A DNA stretch of 64,000 nt from Novosphingobium resinovorum (GCF_001742225.1 NZ_CP017076.1:248001-312000); one strand, 5' to 3'. Shown: positions 1 to 8,992, counted from the first letter of the stretch. Numbers and translations: made by a program. The notes: a model not told the origin generated them from the letters alone.

Positions 1-1
1 G

Positions 2-31
2 CGCTTCTTCTCCGTCGACGACACCGAATAG
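2..31 (+). CDS. C-terminal tail of a gene cut by the window edge (putative)
   Basis: The first bases read in frame as RFFSVDDTE followed by TAG. This looks like the last nine codons of a rightward gene whose body lies outside the window. Nothing about its function can be read. The call rests only on codon-like composition and on the space left before the convergent MarR gene, so it is weak. Confidence 0.3.
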   Translation, partial: RFFSVDDTE

Positions 32-66
32 ACCAAGGCTTCCCGTCTGTTTCGGGGCGTGTGCTC

Positions 67-531
67 TCAATCCAGATTGTCGTAGAGCCGCCCCAGCAGA
101 TCCAGCATCTTCGAAAAGTCCGTGGCAGAGAACCCCCGGATGATCTGCTCGTAGAGCGGCGCGGTCACCTCGCGCGCTTCGCCCAGTTTCACGCGCCCCT
201 CGGCCGTCATGCGGATCTCGGTCACGCGGCCGTCCGATTCGCTGGGCGCCGTCTCGATCAGCCCCGCCTTGGTCATGCGCTCCACGATGCGCATCATGGT
301 GGAGAGGTTGATGACCGCCGACTTCGCCACCTGCCCGATCGCCAGCGGCTCGTGCTCGCCGAGAATCATCAGCACGCGCCACGTCGGAATGTCGATCCCG
401 ATCCCGCGCAGGCCCGACTCGATGACCACGTTGTACCGGCTCGCGGCCCGGTTCAGCAGATAGAACGGGTAGGCGTCGAGGCGGAAATCCTCCGATCCAG
501 GGTTACCGAAAGGGCGCAAATCCTCGCTCAT
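67..531 (-). CDS. MarR family transcriptional regulator
   Basis: A 154-residue protein of usual MarR length. A winged helix-turn-helix occupies roughly residues 45-115: the recognition segment includes NLSTMMRIVERMTKAGLI and the wing contains SESDGRVTEIRMT, both typical of the family. The ATG start at MSEDLRPF was chosen because it gives a normal MarR N-terminus; the reading frame runs on upstream across the operator and into the divergent gene. It diverges from the cyclase/indolepyruvate oxidoreductase operon, with a palindrome at 569-590 in the shared intergenic region. It is therefore inferred to repress itself and that operon, releasing on binding an aromatic-type ligand. The ligand is not known. 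Confidence 0.88.
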   Translation of the reverse strand: MSEDLRPFGNPGSEDFRLDAYPFYLLNRAASRYNVVIESGLRGIGIDIPTWRVLMILGEHEPLAIGQVAKSAVINLSTMMRIVERMTKAGLIETAPSESDGRVTEIRMTAEGRVKLGEAREVTAPLYEQIIRGFSATDFSKMLDLLGRLYDNLD

Positions 532-568
532 CCTAGGCTCCAAGGGCGATAAGCGCCCGGCATGACAT

Positions 569-590
569 TTTAGTTGCATATGCAACTTAA
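569..590. promoter_or_regulatory. Palindromic MarR-type operator
   Basis: A perfect 16-bp palindrome AGTTGCATATGCAACT lies at 572-587, flanked by further symmetric bases (TT...AA at 569-570 and 589-590). It sits between the divergent MarR gene (start 531) and cyclase gene (start 635). Size, symmetry and position fit a MarR dimer site that would overlap both promoters. Binding itself is inferred. Confidence 0.7.
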
Positions 591-634
591 TCCGATACTC
601 TTCGCCGTAATGGTCCAACAGGAGGCCCAAGTCC

Positions 635-1408
635 ATGACAGACGTTCTCGCTTCTCTCGCCCATGCGCTGACGGCCGGTGACATCACCGTCGTCGATCTG
701 ACCCAGACCCTCTCCGAAGACACCCCGCTGCTGGTGCTGCCCGAACCGTTCGGCCAGACCGCTGCCTTCTCGCGCGAGGAAATCTCGCGCTACGACGAGC
801 GCGGCGTCGCATGGCACTGGAACAACTTCACGGTGGGCGAGCACACCGGCACGCACTTCGACGCGCCGGTCCACTGGGTCTCGGGCAAGGACCTGCCGGA
901 CAACACCATCGACAAGGTGCCGCCGCAGAAGCTGGTCGCGCCCGCCGTGGTACTCGATTTCTCGGCCGAATGCGCCGCGAACCCGGACTTCCTCCTGACG
1001 GCCGAGCACATCAAGGTCTGGGAAGCCGAGCACGGCGCCATTCCCGCCGGCGCCTGGGTGCTGTTCCGCACCGACTGGTCGAAGCTGGACGTCGACGCCT
1101 ACACCAACCGCAAGGAAGACGGCGCCCACACCCCGGGGCCAGACGCCTCCGCGATCCAGTACATCCTCGACCGTGACGCGCTGGGCTTCGGCGTCGAGAC
1201 GATCGGCACCGATGCAGGCCAGGCGCATCTGCTTGAGCCGATGTACCCGGCGCACACGCTGCTCCACGGCGCGGGCAAGTACGGCCTGCAGTGCCTTGAA
1301 AACCTCGACAGGCTGCCCGCCACCGGCGCGATCGTGATCGCCTCGCCGCTCAAGATCCTGGGCGGTTCGGGCAGCCCGCTGCGCGTCCTCGCGCTCGTTT
1401 CGGAGTAA
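635..1408 (+). CDS. Cyclase-family metal-dependent hydrolase (kynurenine formamidase/isatin hydrolase-like)
   Basis: A 257-residue protein of the cyclase/arylformamidase superfamily, which hydrolyses amide or lactam bonds of aryl substrates with Mn or Zn. The family metal motif H-x-G-T-H-x-D-x-P-x-H is present at residues 70-80 (H70, H74, D76, H80). The C-terminal motif with LENL and SGSPLRVLA is also typical. The ATG is preceded by AGGAGG. Six bases separate it from iorA, so the two are one operon behind the MarR operator. Members include KynB and isatin hydrolases. Pairing with an indolepyruvate oxidoreductase suggests an indole or aryl-amide substrate, but this is inference. Confidence 0.85.
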   Translation: MTDVLASLAHALTAGDITVVDLTQTLSEDTPLLVLPEPFGQTAAFSREEISRYDERGVAWHWNNFTVGEHTGTHFDAPVHWVSGKDLPDNTIDKVPPQKLVAPAVVLDFSAECAANPDFLLTAEHIKVWEAEHGAIPAGAWVLFRTDWSKLDVDAYTNRKEDGAHTPGPDASAIQYILDRDALGFGVETIGTDAGQAHLLEPMYPAHTLLHGAGKYGLQCLENLDRLPATGAIVIASPLKILGGSGSPLRVLALVSE

Positions 1409-1414
1409 GGGCAA

Positions 1415-3559
1415 GTGGCGGAGCGTTCATTCAAGAAGGAAGTCCTCAAGCTCACCGCGGGTGAGGGCGAGGTCTTCACCGGCGAGGGCATCCTGGCGGT
1501 CACCAAGGGGCTGCTGCAGTCGGGCGTGGCCTATGTCGGAGGCTATCAGGGCTCGCCGATCAGCCACCTGATGGACGTCTTCGCCGATGCCAACGACTTG
1601 CTCGAAAGCCTCGGCGTCCATTTCGAGGCGAGCGCCTCGGAAGCCACCGCGGCGGCGATGCTGGCGGCCTCGGTCAACTACCCCTTACGCGGCGCGGTCG
1701 CGTGGAAATCGGTGGTGGGGACCAACGTGGCGTCGGACGCGCTGTCCAACGTCTCGTCGGGCGGCGTTACCGGCGGCGCGCTGGTGATCGTGGGCGAGGA
1801 CTACGGCGAAGGCTCCTCGATCATGCAGGAGCGCACGCATGCCTTCGCGATGAAGTCGCAGATGTGGCTGATCGATCCGCGCCCCAACCTGCCCAGCATC
1901 GTCGACTCGGTGGAGCAGGGCTTCCGCCTCTCCGAAGCCTCGAACACGCCGGTCATGCTGCAGCTGCGCGTGCGGTCCTGCCACATGACCGGTTCGTTCG
2001 TGGCGAAGGACAACGTGCGCCCGCCGCTGACGGTGGGCGAGGCGGCCGCCAGCCCGGTGCGCGATACCGACCGCATCGTGCTGCCCCCTGCGAACTTCCT
2101 TCACGAAGTCGAGAAGATCGAGAAGCGCTGGCCCGCAGGCATCGCCTATGTCCGCGACAACAAGCTGAACGAGTGGTTCGGGCCTGAGGAAAGCGAAGAA
2201 GGCATCGGCCTGATCGTGCAGGGCGGCCTCTACAACAACCTCAACCGCGCGATGGAACTGATCGGGCTGGCGGACTCCTATGGTGTCAGCAAGCTGCCGA
2301 TCTACTGCCTCAACGTCGTCTATCCGATCATCCCCGAGGAAGTCGCCGCGTTCTGCAAGGGCAAGCGCGCAGTGATGATCCTGGAGGAAGGCCAGCCCGA
2401 GTTCATTGAGCACGAACTCAACACGCTGATCCGCCGCGCGGAGCTGGACACCCGGATCGTCGGCAAGGACATGCTGCCGCGCTCGGGCGAGTACACCGCC
2501 GACGTGATCCGCAAGGGCCTGGCGAAATTCCTCGAAGCCTATGCGCCCGCGCTGGCCCCGCAACTGGAAGCGGCCAACCCGCTGCCCGCACCCGTGGCCA
2601 AGGAAATCCCGCAGCGCCCGGCGGGCTTCTGCACCGGCTGTCCGGAGCGCCCGATCTTTACCGCGATGAAGCTGGTGGAGCGCGAGCTTGGCCCCACCCA
2701 TGTCTCGGCGGACATCGGCTGCCACCTGTTCTCGATCCTGCCGCCGTTCAACATCGGCAACACGACGATGGGCTATGGCCTCGGCGCGGCGGGTGCCTCG
2801 GCGTTCAAGCCCAAGGAAGGTGAGGGGTCAAAGCGGTCGATCGCGATCATGGGCGACGGGGGCTTCTGGCACAACGGCCTGACCTCGGGCGTCGGCAATG
2901 CGGTGTTCAACAAGGACGACACCGTCACGATGATCATCGACAACGGCTATTCGGCGGCCACCGGCGGTCAGGATATCCTGTCGTCGCGCGCCGAAAACGC
3001 CAATCGCGTGACCAAGAACCCGATCACCAAGGCGGTGCGCGGTGTCGGCGCGAAGTGGGTGCGCGAGACGCATCGCACTTATGACCTCAAGGGCATGACC
3101 TCGATGCTGCGCGAAGCGCTGACGACCGAGGAGAAAGGCCCCAAGGTCATCGTCGCGCAGTCCGAATGCATGCTCAACAAGCAGCGGCGCGAGAAGAAGG
3201 CGACTTCGGCGAAGCTGAAGGCGGGCGAGCGCGTGGTGCGCGAACGCTTCGGCGTCGACAGCGACACCTGCACCGGCGATCACAGCTGCATCCGCCTGTC
3301 GGGCTGCCCGTCGCTGACGATCAAGCCCAACCCGGACCCGCTGCGGCAGGACCCGGTGGCACATGTCGAGAATTCCTGCGTGGGCTGCGGCCTGTGCGGC
3401 GAGGTGAGCCATGCGGCGGTGCTGTGCCCCAGCTTCTACCGCGCGCAGATCGTCGCCAATCCGGGCAAGTTCGAACGCTTCAAGGCGAAAGTCAGCGGCG
3501 CGATCATGGCCCGCTGGCAGGCCGGCGCCGACAAGGCCCGCGCGGCGCGGGCGTTCTGA
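1415..3559 (+). CDS. iorA: Indolepyruvate:ferredoxin oxidoreductase, alpha (TPP/4Fe-4S) subunit
   Basis: A 714-residue thiamine-diphosphate enzyme subunit that oxidatively decarboxylates aryl pyruvates to aryl-acetyl-CoA with ferredoxin. An N-terminal pyrimidine-binding domain (about 1-180) precedes the linker and a CTGCPERP motif near residue 406. The TPP motif GDGGFWHNGL...DN starts near residue 479. Two cysteine clusters lie at the C-terminus, CTGDHSCIRLSGCP near 618 and CVGCGLCGEV...CP near 655, for iron-sulfur clusters. The start is GTG. The beta subunit follows after a 164-nt gap filled by a repeat element. The first C-terminal cysteine cluster lacks plain CxxCxxC spacing, as in the proteobacterial branch of the family. 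Confidence 0.9.
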   Translation: MAERSFKKEVLKLTAGEGEVFTGEGILAVTKGLLQSGVAYVGGYQGSPISHLMDVFADANDLLESLGVHFEASASEATAAAMLAASVNYPLRGAVAWKSVVGTNVASDALSNVSSGGVTGGALVIVGEDYGEGSSIMQERTHAFAMKSQMWLIDPRPNLPSIVDSVEQGFRLSEASNTPVMLQLRVRSCHMTGSFVAKDNVRPPLTVGEAAASPVRDTDRIVLPPANFLHEVEKIEKRWPAGIAYVRDNKLNEWFGPEESEEGIGLIVQGGLYNNLNRAMELIGLADSYGVSKLPIYCLNVVYPIIPEEVAAFCKGKRAVMILEEGQPEFIEHELNTLIRRAELDTRIVGKDMLPRSGEYTADVIRKGLAKFLEAYAPALAPQLEAANPLPAPVAKEIPQRPAGFCTGCPERPIFTAMKLVERELGPTHVSADIGCHLFSILPPFNIGNTTMGYGLGAAGASAFKPKEGEGSKRSIAIMGDGGFWHNGLTSGVGNAVFNKDDTVTMIIDNGYSAATGGQDILSSRAENANRVTKNPITKAVRGVGAKWVRETHRTYDLKGMTSMLREALTTEEKGPKVIVAQSECMLNKQRREKKATSAKLKAGERVVRERFGVDSDTCTGDHSCIRLSGCPSLTIKPNPDPLRQDPVAHVENSCVGCGLCGEVSHAAVLCPSFYRAQIVANPGKFERFKAKVSGAIMARWQAGADKARAARAF

Positions 3560-3566
3560 AGCCATT

Positions 3567-3696
3567 CCTCCCCGTTGCGCAGCAATGGGGAGGGGGACCG
3601 CCGACGCAGTCGGTGGTGGAGGGGGCGGAACCCAGCCCGTCCCCTCCGTCAGCCCTGACGGGCTGCCACCTCCCCATCGCTTCGCGACAGGGAGGA
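3567..3696. repeat. Intergenic multi-hairpin repeat element between iorA and iorB
   Basis: About 130 bp made of consecutive imperfect inverted repeats: CCTCCCC...GGGGAGG (3567-3593), ACCGCCGAC...GTCGGTGGT, CCGTCA...TGACGG, and a final CCTCCCC...GGGAGG. It has no coding potential. Its GGGGAGGGGGACCGCCGACG style resembles repetitive extragenic elements common in sphingomonads. It fills the iorA-iorB gap and may tune the expression of the second gene. Confidence 0.65.
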
Positions 3697-3723
3697 TGAA
3701 GCAAGAGAGTGAGAGACACCACC

Positions 3724-5193
3724 ATGACGATCGCCAACGAAAACCGCATCACCATCGCCATCCTCGCCCTCGGCGGACAGGGCGGCGGCGTGCTGGCCGA
3801 CTGGATTCAGGAAGTCGCCCGCGCCGAGGGCTGGCTGGCGCAGGGCACTTCGGTCCCCGGCGTGGCGCAGCGCACCGGCTCGACCGTGTACTACGTCGAA
3901 CTGGCGAAGCCCGACGGATCGGGCCGCCTGCCGGTGATGGCGCAGATGCCGATGCCGGGCGACGTGGACGTGGTTGTCGCCTCCGAACTCATGGAAACCG
4001 GTCGCGCACTGCTGCGCGGGTTCTCCACCGCGGGGCGCACGACGCTGATCGGCTCCACCCACCGCATCTACGCCATCGGTGAGAAGCAGGCGATGGGCGA
4101 CGGCCGCGGCAACGGCGAAAAGATCATCGAGGCGGCGTACCAGCGCTCGAAGCGCTTCATCGGCTTCGACATGGACGCCGCGACTGACCGTTCGGGCAGC
4201 GTCATCAGCGCGATCATGTTCGGCGCGCTGGCGGGCAGCGGCGGCTTGCCCTTCGCGGCCGACACCTATCGCGCCGCGATCGAGCACAGCGGCATCGCCG
4301 TGAAGAGCAACCTCAAGGGCTTCCAGGAAGGCTTCGACCGCGCCCAGCAGCCCGTTGCCAGGCCGGATGAGATCACGCACGACCTCCCCGTGCCGACCAC
4401 CGAGCAGGGCCGCGCGCTCGCCGCGCGCATCGCCGCGAACCTGCCCCCGCCCGCGCAGGCCAACGCCCTGCACGGCGTCGCCAAGCTGATGGACTGGCAG
4501 GACGGCGCCTATGCCGCGCTCTACCTGGATCGCCTCGAATCCGTCGCCGCGCTCGATGCCGCGCCGTTCGAACTGACCGCCGAGACCGCGCGCCATCTGG
4601 CGCTGTGGATGGGTTATGAAGACACCATTCGCGTCGCCGACCTCAAGACGCGCGCCAGCCGCATCACCCGCGTACGCGGCGAAGTGAAGGCGGGCGACGA
4701 GCAGATCCTTTCGATCACCGAATTCATGCACCCGCGCCTGCAGGAAGTCTGCGAGACGCTGCCCGCCGGGATCGGCCGCCGCATCCTCGCCAGCAAGGGC
4801 CTGACGAAGCTGCTCGGCCGCTTCTTCACCGAAGGGCGCCATGTCGAGACGACCGGCTTGCGCTGGTTCCTGGCGCTGCGCACCGTTGCGGCGATGCGGT
4901 CGATCCGCCCGCGCTCGCTGCGCTACATCGAGGAGCAGGAGCGCATCGAGCACTGGCTGGAACTGGTGCGCACCGAGGCAGCCAAGGACCGCGAACTGGC
5001 GCTGGAACTGGTGCTCTGCCAGCGGCTGATCAAGGGCTACGGCGATACCTTCGAGCGCGGCCTCGGGAACTTCCAGCGCATCGTTGCCGAACACGCCCGC
5101 GCTCCCCGGGATGCGGCAGGCATCCGCACTTTGCGCGAACTGGCGCTGGCGGACGACAAGTCGAGCGGGCTGACCGAAGCCCTCGCAGGTTAA
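3724..5193 (+). CDS. iorB: Indolepyruvate oxidoreductase, beta subunit with C-terminal extension
   Basis: A 489-residue partner of the upstream alpha subunit. The N-terminal 190 residues form the gamma-type pyruvate:ferredoxin oxidoreductase domain with a glycine-rich LGGQGGGVLADW motif. The remaining 300 residues match the long C-terminal domain (DUF6537-like) of the proteobacterial two-gene form, so the protein is much longer than archaeal IorB (about 200 residues). The ATG at MTIANENR is preferred; a GTG 15 bases upstream is in frame but no better supported. A strong hairpin follows the stop. Confidence 0.85.
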   Translation: MTIANENRITIAILALGGQGGGVLADWIQEVARAEGWLAQGTSVPGVAQRTGSTVYYVELAKPDGSGRLPVMAQMPMPGDVDVVVASELMETGRALLRGFSTAGRTTLIGSTHRIYAIGEKQAMGDGRGNGEKIIEAAYQRSKRFIGFDMDAATDRSGSVISAIMFGALAGSGGLPFAADTYRAAIEHSGIAVKSNLKGFQEGFDRAQQPVARPDEITHDLPVPTTEQGRALAARIAANLPPPAQANALHGVAKLMDWQDGAYAALYLDRLESVAALDAAPFELTAETARHLALWMGYEDTIRVADLKTRASRITRVRGEVKAGDEQILSITEFMHPRLQEVCETLPAGIGRRILASKGLTKLLGRFFTEGRHVETTGLRWFLALRTVAAMRSIRPRSLRYIEEQERIEHWLELVRTEAAKDRELALELVLCQRLIKGYGDTFERGLGNFQRIVAEHARAPRDAAGIRTLRELALADDKSSGLTEALAG

Positions 5194-5198
5194 TGGCC

Positions 5199-5233
5199 GT
5201 ATCGGGGCGATCCTTGCGGGATCGCCCCGATAC
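5199..5233. terminator. Bidirectional terminator-like hairpin
   Basis: A perfect 14-bp inverted repeat GTATCGGGGCGATC / GATCGCCCCGATAC with a 7-base loop lies between the converging iorB and MFS genes. It has no T tract. The position fits a shared terminator. Confidence 0.7.
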
Positions 5234-5235
5234 GC

Positions 5236-6441
5236 TCAGTTCCCGGCCCGCTTCGCGCTGTCCCTGAAGGACAGCGCGAACACCACCGCGACCACGGCGG
5301 CCAGTGCCGAGGGGATCAGCCAGAAGCCGGTCCAGTCGACCTCGTGCCCGTTCGTGCCGCCGCTGTGCGCGACGTAGACGGCGTTCGCCAGCAGGCTGCC
5401 GATGATCGAGCCGACACCCCAGGTGACGAGCGCCAGGAACGACTGCGCGCGGCCCCGCGTCTCGGTCGGGAAGCGCTGGTCCACCCAGATCTGTCCGGCG
5501 ACGAGGAAGAAGTCGAAGCACACGCCGTGCAGCGCCAGCGCGACCAGCAGCATCGGCATATGCGGGCCGCCCGCGTCGAAGCCGAAGGCGAACAGCGCAT
5601 AGCGTGCGGTCCATGCCAGCATGCCGACGAGCAGCACCGTCTTCATCCCGAACCAGCGCAGGAACAGCGGCAGCAGCAGCAGGAAGCCGACTTCGGAAAC
5701 CTGCCCGATCGTCTGCACCCCCGCCGCCGCGCCGACGCCCACGCCGACCAGGAACGGGTTGGCATAGGCGTAGTAGAAGCTCAGCGGGATCATCAGCAGC
5801 AGCGAGCAGCCGATCAGCGCCCAGAACGAGCGGTCGCCGCCCTTGATCGCGTCCAGACCCAGCAGTCCGGCAAGGCCCACGCGCTTCGAGCTGGCGGCCG
5901 GAGGAGTGGCGGGCAGCGTGAAGGCATAGAGGCCGTAGAGCACCGAAACCCCGGCCGCCATGCGCAGGGGTAGCGCGGTCTCCTCCGCACCCAGCCAGCC
6001 GACGAGCAGGCCCGCCACGATCCAGCCGATGGTGCCCAGCACGCGGATCGCGGGAAACTCCTTCGCGGTGTCAGTCATCGCGGCGAAGGCGATCGCGTTC
6101 GACAGGGCTAGGGTGGGCATGTAGGCCAGCAGCACGCCGAGCGTCAGCGCGAAGACGAGGCCCGGGTCGCTCCCCGCAAGCGACAGCGCGAGCAGCGCGC
6201 CGCCGCCCGCGAGATGCAGCACGCCGACGACTTTCTGCGCCGAGAAGTAGCGATCCGCGATCGCCCCGACGAACAGCGGCGACAGGATCGCGGCCCAGCC
6301 TTGCGCGGAAAACATCGTGCCGATCCATGAACCCAGTCCGGCATGCATGAGGTAGCTGCCGAACGGCACCCACCACGCACCCCAGACGAAATACTGAAGA
6401 AACATCATCAGCGAGAGGCGCACTCTTGTGCCGATGTCCAT
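5236..6441 (-). CDS. MFS permease, nucleoside:H+ symporter (NupG-like) type
   Basis: A 401-residue, twelve-helix inner-membrane carrier. The N-terminal sequence RVRLSLMMFLQYFVWGAWW, followed by GSWIGTMFSAQGWAAILSPLFVGAIADRYF, is characteristic of the nucleoside:H+ symporter branch (NupG/XapB). It diverges from the GMC oxidoreductase pair across a 220-bp AT-richer intergenic region (6442-6661), so substrate import and oxidation may be co-regulated. The real substrate may be a glycoside or polyol rather than a nucleoside; sequence alone does not decide. The protein shares its terminator with iorB. Confidence 0.85.
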   Translation of the reverse strand: MDIGTRVRLSLMMFLQYFVWGAWWVPFGSYLMHAGLGSWIGTMFSAQGWAAILSPLFVGAIADRYFSAQKVVGVLHLAGGGALLALSLAGSDPGLVFALTLGVLLAYMPTLALSNAIAFAAMTDTAKEFPAIRVLGTIGWIVAGLLVGWLGAEETALPLRMAAGVSVLYGLYAFTLPATPPAASSKRVGLAGLLGLDAIKGGDRSFWALIGCSLLLMIPLSFYYAYANPFLVGVGVGAAAGVQTIGQVSEVGFLLLLPLFLRWFGMKTVLLVGMLAWTARYALFAFGFDAGGPHMPMLLVALALHGVCFDFFLVAGQIWVDQRFPTETRGRAQSFLALVTWGVGSIIGSLLANAVYVAHSGGTNGHEVDWTGFWLIPSALAAVVAVVFALSFRDSAKRAGN

Positions 6442-6661
6442 TGTCCGGTTCCCCTTTCTTGTTGCGACGCCAATCGTCTCTCCCGTGCCTGGCGCCGGGC
6501 ACCGGATATTCCGTCGATGGCACTGCGTTCATGCCAGCTCAAGCGGAAAGTGAATTCTGAATTGGCGTGAATGAGAATTTAGTTTATGACTGAATTATCG
6601 AGATCGAGTGGCGCCCCGTAAGCGACCCTGCCGGGGGTGGCGTGAGGGTGCAGGAGGTATA

Positions 6662-7288
6662 ATGCAGCTATCGAACGATGTCTTGTCGCATCTTGCGGGG
6701 CGGCCTCAAAATCGCCGTTCTGCGCTGCGTGCAGGACTTCTGGCGATGGAAGCGCTGGGCTGCGCGGCGCTGCTGGGAGGTGCGGCGGCATGCTCCGGAG
6801 AGGTTGCGGAGGGCGTCGAGCAGGGCGCGATGGTGGGCGTTCTGCTGGGACTGGTGATTCCCCAAGGGGAGACATCCGGAGCCGGAAACCAGGGCAATGT
6901 TGAATTCGTTTTGCGCGCGGTCGATGCCGGGCTCATGGGCACGCCGCGCGATACCCTTGCCCGCCTGGCCCAGGCGCTGGACGGCGAAGTGCCGGGGCTT
7001 TTTGCCACAGGCGGCTTCATGGACCAGTCACAGGCACGGCAGGCCGCGATCCTGGGCGAGTACGATCGCAAGGTCTTCGCCGCGCCGATCGCATTTCCGA
7101 GCCCCTGGTTCACGGCCAAGGCACTGATCCTGATGGCCTACTACACCTCCGAGGCCGGGGCGAGCGGCCAGCTCGATTACGAGATCGCTCCCGGTCGCTA
7201 CGACCGCGACGTGCCGGTGACGCCTGCCTTCAGGCCGCTGTCGAACGACTATTCCGCCAACTCCATCAAGAAGAAGATCGCCGGATAA
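6662..7288 (+). CDS. Gluconate 2-dehydrogenase subunit 3-like small partner of GMC oxidoreductase
   Basis: A 208-residue secreted small subunit. An RR-containing N-terminus (NRRSALRAGLL) precedes a hydrophobic stretch ending GGAAACSGE, so Tat export or a lipidated cysteine is possible. The body resembles subunit 3 of membrane gluconate/sorbose-type dehydrogenases, which chaperones and anchors the flavoprotein. The ATG is preceded by AGGAGG. The stop overlaps the start of the GMC gene by one base (TAATG), giving translational coupling and supporting a complex. A longer in-frame start 54 bases upstream is less likely because it lacks a ribosome site. Confidence 0.72.
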   Translation: MQLSNDVLSHLAGRPQNRRSALRAGLLAMEALGCAALLGGAAACSGEVAEGVEQGAMVGVLLGLVIPQGETSGAGNQGNVEFVLRAVDAGLMGTPRDTLARLAQALDGEVPGLFATGGFMDQSQARQAAILGEYDRKVFAAPIAFPSPWFTAKALILMAYYTSEAGASGQLDYEIAPGRYDRDVPVTPAFRPLSNDYSANSIKKKIAG

Positions 7289-8982
7289 TGAGCGGAGCAT
7301 TCGATGCCATCGTCATAGGCTCCGGGATCACCGGGGGCTGGGCGGCCAAGGAACTGACCGAGCGCGGCCTCAACGTCCTCATGCTCGAACGCGGCCGCAT
7401 GATCGAGCACCAGTCGGGCTACACCAACGAGACGACGCCGCCATGGGAACTGCCGTTCCGCGGCTTCGGCGACCCGCAACTCAACGCCAGCGACTACGCA
7501 GTGCAGAGCAAGGGCATGGGTTTCACCGAATGGTCGCGCGACCATTTCGTCAACGACCGTGAGAACCCGTACCAAACCACCGCAACGGACCCTTTCCAGT
7601 GGCGCCGCGCCTATCAGTTGGGCGGCCGCTCGCTGGTATGGGGGCGCCAGTGCTACCGCTGGGGCGACCTCGACTGGGGCGCCAACGCGCGGGACGGGCA
7701 CGGCACCGACTGGCCGATCCGCTATGCCGACATCGCGCCGTGGTACGATCACGTCGAAGGCTTCATCGGCGTTTCCGGATCGCGCGAGGGACTGGACCAG
7801 TTGCCTGACGGTGTGTTCCAGCCGCCGATGGAACTCAATGTCGTGGAGGCGGCGCTCAAGGAGCGGATCGCCGAACGCTGGCCCGAGCGGCGACTGATCA
7901 TGGGCCGCAGTTCCAACCTGACCGAGGCAAAGGGCGAACGTTCGCATTGCCAGTATCGCAACATCTGTTCGCGCGGGTGCTCCTACGGGGCCTATTTCAG
8001 CACGCAGAGTTCGACGCTCCCCGCCGCGCGCGCCACCGGGCGGCTGACGCTGGTGACTGACACGGTGGTCGACAGCCTCGAATACGATCCCGTGAACAAG
8101 CGTATCAGCGGCGTGCGCGTGATTGATGCGGAGACCCGCGCCCGCACGATTTACCGTGCCAACGTGGTGTTCCTGTGCGCGGGCAGCGTCAATTCGATCA
8201 GCGTCCTGCTGCGCTCCGCCGACGACGCCAATCCGCACGGCCTCGCCAATTCGAGCGGCACTTTGGGACGCTATTTCATGGACCATGCGCTGGCGATGTC
8301 GGTCGTCGCGCGCATTCGCGGCTTCGAGGGGCATGCTTATTATGGCAACCGCCCGGTGGCGATCGTCATCCCGCGCTTCGTCAATCTCGACGGGCAGGAC
8401 CGCGAGATGCTGCGCGGCTATTCCTATCAGGGCAGCGCGACGCGGCGGGGCTGGGCGGACGGTATCGGCACGCCCGGTATCGGCGGCGGCCTCAAGGCGG
8501 CGACCAGCCGTCCGGGTGACTGGACGATGCTGCTGGGCGCCTTTGCCGAATGCCTGCCGCAGGCGCACAACCGCGTCACGATCGACCATGGCAAGGTGGA
8601 CAGCCTCGGCATGCCGCAGACCCGCATCGATTTCGCCTATGGCGACAATGAGCGTAGGCTGGTGAGCCATGCTCTGGAAGAGGCCAAGGCGATGATCGGG
8701 CTGATGGACGCCGACATCCTCTCGGAATCGGCGGAGGTCGGCTCCGGCGGCGGTGCGGTTCACGAGATGGGCGGCGCGCGCATGGGCCGCGATCCGCGCA
8801 CTTCGGTGCTCGACGCGCACAACCGGGCGCACGATATCGCGAATCTCTACGTTACGGACGGCGCAGCGATGGCCTCCAGTGCGTGCCAGAACCCGTCGCT
8901 GACCTACATGGCGCTGACGGCCCGCGCGGCGGCGCATGCGGCGGAGCAGGTGAAAGGCGGGGCGCTGGCGGTTCCGGCCTGA
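7288..8982 (+). CDS. GMC-family FAD oxidoreductase, large subunit
   Basis: A 564-residue flavoprotein that oxidises an alcohol or sugar hydroxyl. A Rossmann motif VIGSGITGGWAAKEL...LMLERG spans residues 5-35. The C-terminal signature with HEMGGARMG and ACQNPSLTYMALTARAA is typical of the gluconate/choline dehydrogenase group. Coupled to the small subunit just upstream, it is likely a periplasmic or membrane dehydrogenase feeding quinone. The substrate is not readable. The neighbouring NHS-type permease suggests a glycoside or polyol. Confidence 0.88.
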   Translation: MSGAFDAIVIGSGITGGWAAKELTERGLNVLMLERGRMIEHQSGYTNETTPPWELPFRGFGDPQLNASDYAVQSKGMGFTEWSRDHFVNDRENPYQTTATDPFQWRRAYQLGGRSLVWGRQCYRWGDLDWGANARDGHGTDWPIRYADIAPWYDHVEGFIGVSGSREGLDQLPDGVFQPPMELNVVEAALKERIAERWPERRLIMGRSSNLTEAKGERSHCQYRNICSRGCSYGAYFSTQSSTLPAARATGRLTLVTDTVVDSLEYDPVNKRISGVRVIDAETRARTIYRANVVFLCAGSVNSISVLLRSADDANPHGLANSSGTLGRYFMDHALAMSVVARIRGFEGHAYYGNRPVAIVIPRFVNLDGQDREMLRGYSYQGSATRRGWADGIGTPGIGGGLKAATSRPGDWTMLLGAFAECLPQAHNRVTIDHGKVDSLGMPQTRIDFAYGDNERRLVSHALEEAKAMIGLMDADILSESAEVGSGGGAVHEMGGARMGRDPRTSVLDAHNRAHDIANLYVTDGAAMASSACQNPSLTYMALTARAAAHAAEQVKGGALAVPA

Positions 8983-8992
8983 CGGCTCCTGT

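Noticed and set aside
6551-6566. LacI operator before the GMC small subunit
   Set aside because: TGAATTCTGAATTG has an extra T in the centre and lacks TTCGAA, so the half-sites are out of phase with the other operators.
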